DNA of 64,000 nt from Alsobacter sp045348435 (GTDB lineage Bacteria; Pseudomonadota; Alphaproteobacteria; Rhizobiales; Beijerinckiaceae), in NCBI RefSeq assembly GCF_045348435.1, contig NZ_CP157484.1:4898001-4962000 (forward strand), given 5' to 3'. Below are positions 59,069-64,000 of the stretch, in pieces. Numbering within the stretch: position 1 is the first letter of the stretch; each line of letters opens with the position of its first letter. The position numbers and the translations under genes are program-made. The notes beneath the pieces are model-generated. The model was not told where the DNA came from. It was given only the letters and a program-made list of their open reading frames with translations, and made no database searches.

Positions 59069-60292
59069 TCAATCCGGGCGGAAGTGCCGCCCGCGCCGCA
59101 GCCGCGTCTGCACGTAGACGTGTTCGTCGAAGGTGCCGGGCGCGTAGGACGTGGTGTCCTTGCCGATGGGCACCGAGAGGTTCTGGCTGCTGGGGAACTG
59201 CGCCACGAACGCCTCGTCGATGTCGACGCCGAGCCCGGGCGCGTCCGGAACCTTGAGGTAGCCGTCCACCTGCTGCGGGTGGGGGATCACCGTGCGGGCG
59301 CGCCCGTCCCAGTCGTCCTCGATCCGCTCGAGGATCAGCGCATTGGGGATGGCGGCCATGACGTGCAGCGCCGCGTATTCGGCCACCGGGCCGAGCGAGC
59401 CCGAGTGGGGCGCCATCATGATGTGATGCGCCTCCGCCATGGCGGCGATCTTCTTCATTTGCGTGATGCCGCCGGCCCGGCCGGTATCCGGCTGCGCGAC
59501 GTCCACGAGATCGTGCTCGATCAGCTCGCGCAGTCCGAAGATCGTGGATGAACGCTCGCCGGCGGCCAGCGGCACATGGGCGGCGTCGCGGATGCGGCGA
59601 TAACCGTCGAGGTTCTCGGGCGCGATCGGATCCTCGATCCACATCAGGTCGTAGGGCTCCAGCGCCCGCGCGAGCCGGGCGGCGTCGCCGGGCGTCATCC
59701 AGGGCGGGCCATGGAGGTCGATCATCAGGTCCATCTCGTCGCCGATCGCGTCGCGCAACCCGGCGACCTTGCGCACCGGGTCCGAGACGCCGCCGCATTT
59801 GATGGCCGTGATCCCGCGCTCCTTCAGGCTCAGCGCGACCTCCGGCGTGTTGGCGTGCGCGTAGATGCGGATGCGGTTGCGCACCTTGCCGCCAAGGAGG
59901 TTCCACACCGGCACGCCGAGCGCCTTGCCCTTGATGTCCCACAGCGCCATGTCGACGCCCGTCATGGCCCCGGCCCCGACCGTTCCGGTCATGCCGTGGC
60001 CCATGATGGCGATCTGCATCTTCTGCCAGAGCCGCTCGATATGGGTCGGGTCCTCGCCCACCAGCAGCGCCCGCAGGTCCCGGACGGCCGTCTCGATCAC
60101 GCGCGGCCAGCCCGAGCACTCGCCGATGCCGGTGATCCCCTGGTCCGTGTACACCTTCACGAACAGCCAGTTGCGCGTGCCCGTGAGGTTGCCCGAATAG
60201 CTCTGCGTGCCGAACGAGCCATCCGCCGCCCAGCTCTTCAAGTTGGGCGCGCCCGCGTGCATCAGGAAGGTTTTGACGTCGGTGATCTTCAC
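59069..60292 (-). CDS. Enolase-superfamily acid-sugar dehydratase (MR-like) B
   Basis: A 407-residue enzyme of the same superfamily as its neighbour. Candidate ligands and catalytic residues: Asp192 and His194 (LMIDLHGPPW), Glu220 (MWIEDPIAPENL), Glu246 (AAGERSSTIF) and His296 (MAPHSGSLGP); an AIKCGG stretch replaces the usual KxK, so the second Lys is absent. The start is GTG 60292 with a G-rich site upstream. It is the first gene of a two-gene unit next to a dipeptide-type importer, suggesting the importer may carry an oligosaccharide or sugar acid. Confidence 0.83.
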   Translation of the reverse strand: MKITDVKTFLMHAGAPNLKSWAADGSFGTQSYSGNLTGTRNWLFVKVYTDQGITGIGECSGWPRVIETAVRDLRALLVGEDPTHIERLWQKMQIAIMGHGMTGTVGAGAMTGVDMALWDIKGKALGVPVWNLLGGKVRNRIRIYAHANTPEVALSLKERGITAIKCGGVSDPVRKVAGLRDAIGDEMDLMIDLHGPPWMTPGDAARLARALEPYDLMWIEDPIAPENLDGYRRIRDAAHVPLAAGERSSTIFGLRELIEHDLVDVAQPDTGRAGGITQMKKIAAMAEAHHIMMAPHSGSLGPVAEYAALHVMAAIPNALILERIEDDWDGRARTVIPHPQQVDGYLKVPDAPGLGVDIDEAFVAQFPSSQNLSVPIGKDTTSYAPGTFDEHVYVQTRLRRGRHFRPD

Positions 60293-60330
60293 GTGCGGGT
60301 TTCCCCCTGCTTGGGTTCGAACAAACGAGC

Positions 60331-60437
60331 CGTCATCTCCGGCCGGAGCCCCGAAGGGGCGGAGGGGAAGGGGATCCAGGGGTGAGCGCGGCTGCTCTGG
60401 ATCCCCTTCCCGGCGCTACGCGCCGCCGGGGATGACG
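60331..60437. repeat. REP-like extended palindromic element
   Basis: Outer arms CGTCATCTCCGGC (60331-60343) and GCCGGGGATGACG (60425-60437) enclose inner perfect 14-base arms GGAAGGGGATCCAG (60366-60379) and CTGGATCCCCTTCC (60397-60410). The middle is GGGTGAGCGCGGCTGCT. Similar CGTCATCCCCGG..GGATCCAG elements are common between genes in Hyphomicrobiales. It occupies the gap between importer and dehydratase units and may stabilise or terminate mRNA. Confidence 0.7.
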
Positions 60438-60460
60438 GCAGGGAGGAAACGCCACGACGC

Positions 60461-62184
<1,724 letters not shown>

Positions 62185-62188
<4 letters not shown>

Positions 62189-63312
62189 TTGTTGTACGGA
62201 TCAGCGGCGTCGCGCAGTCCGTCTCCCAGGAAGTTGAGGGCGATCACGGCGATCACCACGGCGACGCCCGGCGCAAACAGCCAGGGCGCGGTCGCGATGG
62301 AGCGGATGTTCTGCGCCTCGCGCAGCAGCACGCCCCACGAGATGGTGGGCGGCTGCAGGCCAAGGCCGAGAAACGACAGGGACGTCTCGGCCAGGATCAT
62401 GGCCGGGATCGCGAGCGTGATGGACGCGATGATGTGGCTGGCGAAGCTCGGCAGCATGTGCCGGAAGATGATGCGCCCCTCGGATGCGCCGTCGAGCCGC
62501 GCGGCCGTGACGAACTCCTCCGTGCGCAGGCTGAGGAACCGGCCGCGCACCACGCGGGCGAGCTGCGCCCAGCCGGTCAGGCTCAGGATCACGGTGATCA
62601 TGAAGTAGTTCAGCGTCGCCGGCCAATCCTGCGGCAGCGCCGCCGCCATGGCGAGCCAGATCGGGATCGTCGGCAGCGCCAGGATGAACTCGATGGTGCG
62701 CTGGATCACGAAGTCGATCCGCCCGCCGTAATATCCGGAGATGCCGCCCAGCACGATGCCGAGCAGCAACGACAGGAACACGCCCACGAGGCCGACCGAC
62801 AGCGAGATCTGCGTCCCCTGCATGATGCGGCTCCACACGCAGCGCCCGAGCCGGTCGGCGCCGAGCAGGAACAGCGGCTGCCGCGCCTCCGAGGAGACGA
62901 ACAGGTGCGTGCGGGCGCTGAAAAGGCCCAGTACCGAATACTCGTACCCCTCGCCGAACATCGTCACGTAGATTTTGCGGCTCGTGTCCGGCACATGGAC
63001 GGCAGCGAGCGTCTGCGAATCGCGCTTCAGCGTCGTGGGATGGAAATACGGCCGGAACGCCCAGCTCCCGTCAGCTCCCCTGTCGATGAAGTGCAGCCCC
63101 TGCGGCGGCTGGTAGGCGGCCCGCGCGTTCTGCTGCGAGGGGTCGTTGATGGCGAAGAAGCCCGGGATCACGGCGATCAGGTAAAAGAACGCCGTCACCC
63201 ACAGCCCGATCATCGCCAGCCTGTGGCGCTTGAACGCCCACCAGACCAGCTGCCATTGCGACGCGACCGCGACCTTGCGCTCGTCGATGGCCGCGAAAGC
63301 GACGTCCGTCAT
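62185..63312 (-). CDS. Dipeptide/oligopeptide-type ABC permease (DppC/OppC-like)
   Basis: A 375-residue permease, longer than usual DppC (about 300). The extra length lies between the first helix (LAMIGLWVTAFFYLIAVIPGFF) and the second, in a periplasmic segment of about 90 residues (INDPSQQNARAAYQPPQGLHF and following). The core has PLFLLGADRLGRCVWSRIMQGTQISLSVGL, and the EAA-type loop TAARLDGASEGRIIFRHMLPSFASHI (near 267-292). The start ATG 63312 is 5 bases from the DppB stop. Confidence 0.92.
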
Positions 63313-63316
63313 GCGC

Positions 63317-64000
63317 CTACTCCAGCCGGATGCGCGGGTCGACCAGCGCGAGCAGGATGTCGCTGATCAGGGAGCCGATCAGCGTGAGCGTGCAGATCAG
63401 CAGGATGAAGGCGCCGGCCAGGTACATGTCCTGGCTCATCAGCGATTGGAGCAGCAGAGGCCCGGCGGTGGGCAGGCTGAGCACGATCGCGACGATGATG
63501 GAGCCGGACACGAGGTTGGGCAGCAGCCACGCGATGGTGGAGATGAAGGGGTTGAGCGCCAGCCGCACCGGGTACTTCATCAGGAGCCGAAACTCCGACA
63601 GCCCCTTGGCGCGCGCCGTGGTGACGTAGGCCTTGTTAAGCTCGTCCAGCATGTTGGCGCGCATCACCCGGATGAGGCTCGCGGTGCCCGACACCGCCAG
63701 GATGATCACCGGGATCCAGAGATGGCCCATGAGGTCCCACACCTTGGCGAGGCTCCAGGGCGCGGCGAGATACTGCTCGGAGAACAGCCCGCCGACTTCC
63801 TGCCCCCACTCCACGGCCGCGAGGTACATCAGCACCAGCGCCAGCAGGAAGGACGGGATCGCAAGGCCCAGGAAGGAAAAGAACGTCGCGATGTAATCGC
63901 CGATCGAATATTTGCGCACCGCCGAGAAGATGCCGATCGGCAAGGCGAGCCCCCACGTCGCCAGCAGTGTCGCGAAGGTCAGCACCAGCGTGAGCGCCAT
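63317..64000 (-). CDS. Dipeptide/oligopeptide-type ABC permease (DppB/OppB-like), partial
   Basis: The last 227 residues of a DppB-like permease; the gene runs past the right edge. The visible chain starts inside the permease (TLVLTFATLLATWGLALPIGIFSAVRKYSIGDYI), where complete family members have about 100 residues more at the N terminus. It includes SFLGLAIPSFLLALVLMYL, the EAA-type loop YVTTARAKGLSEFRLLMKYPVRLALNPFI, and the terminal DILLALVDPRIRLE. The Met at the very edge is internal, not a start. Confidence 0.88.
   Translation of the reverse strand: MALTLVLTFATLLATWGLALPIGIFSAVRKYSIGDYIATFFSFLGLAIPSFLLALVLMYLAAVEWGQEVGGLFSEQYLAAPWSLAKVWDLMGHLWIPVIILAVSGTASLIRVMRANMLDELNKAYVTTARAKGLSEFRLLMKYPVRLALNPFISTIAWLLPNLVSGSIIVAIVLSLPTAGPLLLQSLMSQDMYLAGAFILLICTLTLIGSLISDILLALVDPRIRLE

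Noticed and set aside
58070..60385. Long plus-strand frames antisense to the two enolase-superfamily genes
   Set aside because: Composition is typical of antisense shadow coding (Arg/Ala/Val/His-rich), while the minus strand shows all catalytic motifs of two dehydratases.

Overview
The window is GC-rich (roughly two thirds G+C), with dense gene packing, many 4-base stop/start overlaps (ATGA, GTGA) and frequent GTG starts. Together with the protein families present (DUF992, DUF1684, FUSC/DUF1656/HlyD trio, MocR and FCD-GntR regulators, TRAP and Opu/Pot/Dpp-type importers, a CGTCATC..GATGACG extragenic palindrome) this points to an alphaproteobacterium, most likely of the Hyphomicrobiales (Rhizobiales), a soil or plant-associated type with a broad solute-uptake repertoire. 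I saw no rRNA, tRNA, CRISPR array, transposase or integrase. The genus is not determined.

Layout. 1-7.3 kb: an ornithine-cyclodeaminase-like enzyme and an unsecreted binding-protein-fold protein (+), converging on an Opu/Osm-type ABC importer that encloses a histidine-ammonia-lyase homologue lacking the MIO-forming Ala-Ser-Gly (-). 7.6-12.2 kb: a small secreted protein, an aromatic-acid-type efflux trio (HlyD, DUF1656, FUSC) and a PhzF enzyme. 12.3-18.6 kb: amino-acid ABC importer with an M20 amidohydrolase, a dihydroxyphthalate-decarboxylase-like protein and a divergent MocR regulator. 18.6-25.1 kb: Pot-type ABC importer with a single-cysteine AMDase/maleate-isomerase homologue, a PuuE-like deacetylase and an FCD-GntR repressor. 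25.2-30.6 kb: TRAP transporter, Asp/Glu-racemase homologue and amidohydrolase, behind a perfect GntR-type palindrome. 30.6-39.4 kb: a second AMDase homologue, two amidases, a second Pot-type importer, a transthyretin/HIU-hydrolase-like protein and a second racemase homologue. These islands look like a set of parallel pathways for cyclic ureides, amides, hydantoins or related N-compounds; the substrates are unknown.

39.4-48.8 kb: periplasm and envelope functions: an octaheme cytochrome c with a C-terminal TPR region, an outer-membrane beta-barrel-like protein, DUF992, a secreted HAD phosphatase and two exported arylsulfatases. A perfect FNR/FixK box (48962-48975) sits upstream of the larger sulfatase.

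49.4-57.8 kb holds the most unusual locus. An orphan TAXI-like receptor and an atypical LuxR-family regulator face a type I secretion pair (ABC ATPase and HlyD adaptor). The first gene of that operon is a small Gly-rich protein. Divergent to it is a 285-residue protein made of three gapless 76-residue repeats. The small protein carries one copy of the same unit, split by about 51 hydrophilic residues. Both lack an N-terminal signal peptide and both end in Leu-Ala. I infer that they are a non-RTX cargo family for this transporter. Several very small genes follow. 57.8-64.0 kb: two enolase-superfamily acid-sugar dehydratases and a dipeptide-type ABC importer (fused double ATPase, DppC, DppB cut by the window edge), separated by a palindromic extragenic element.
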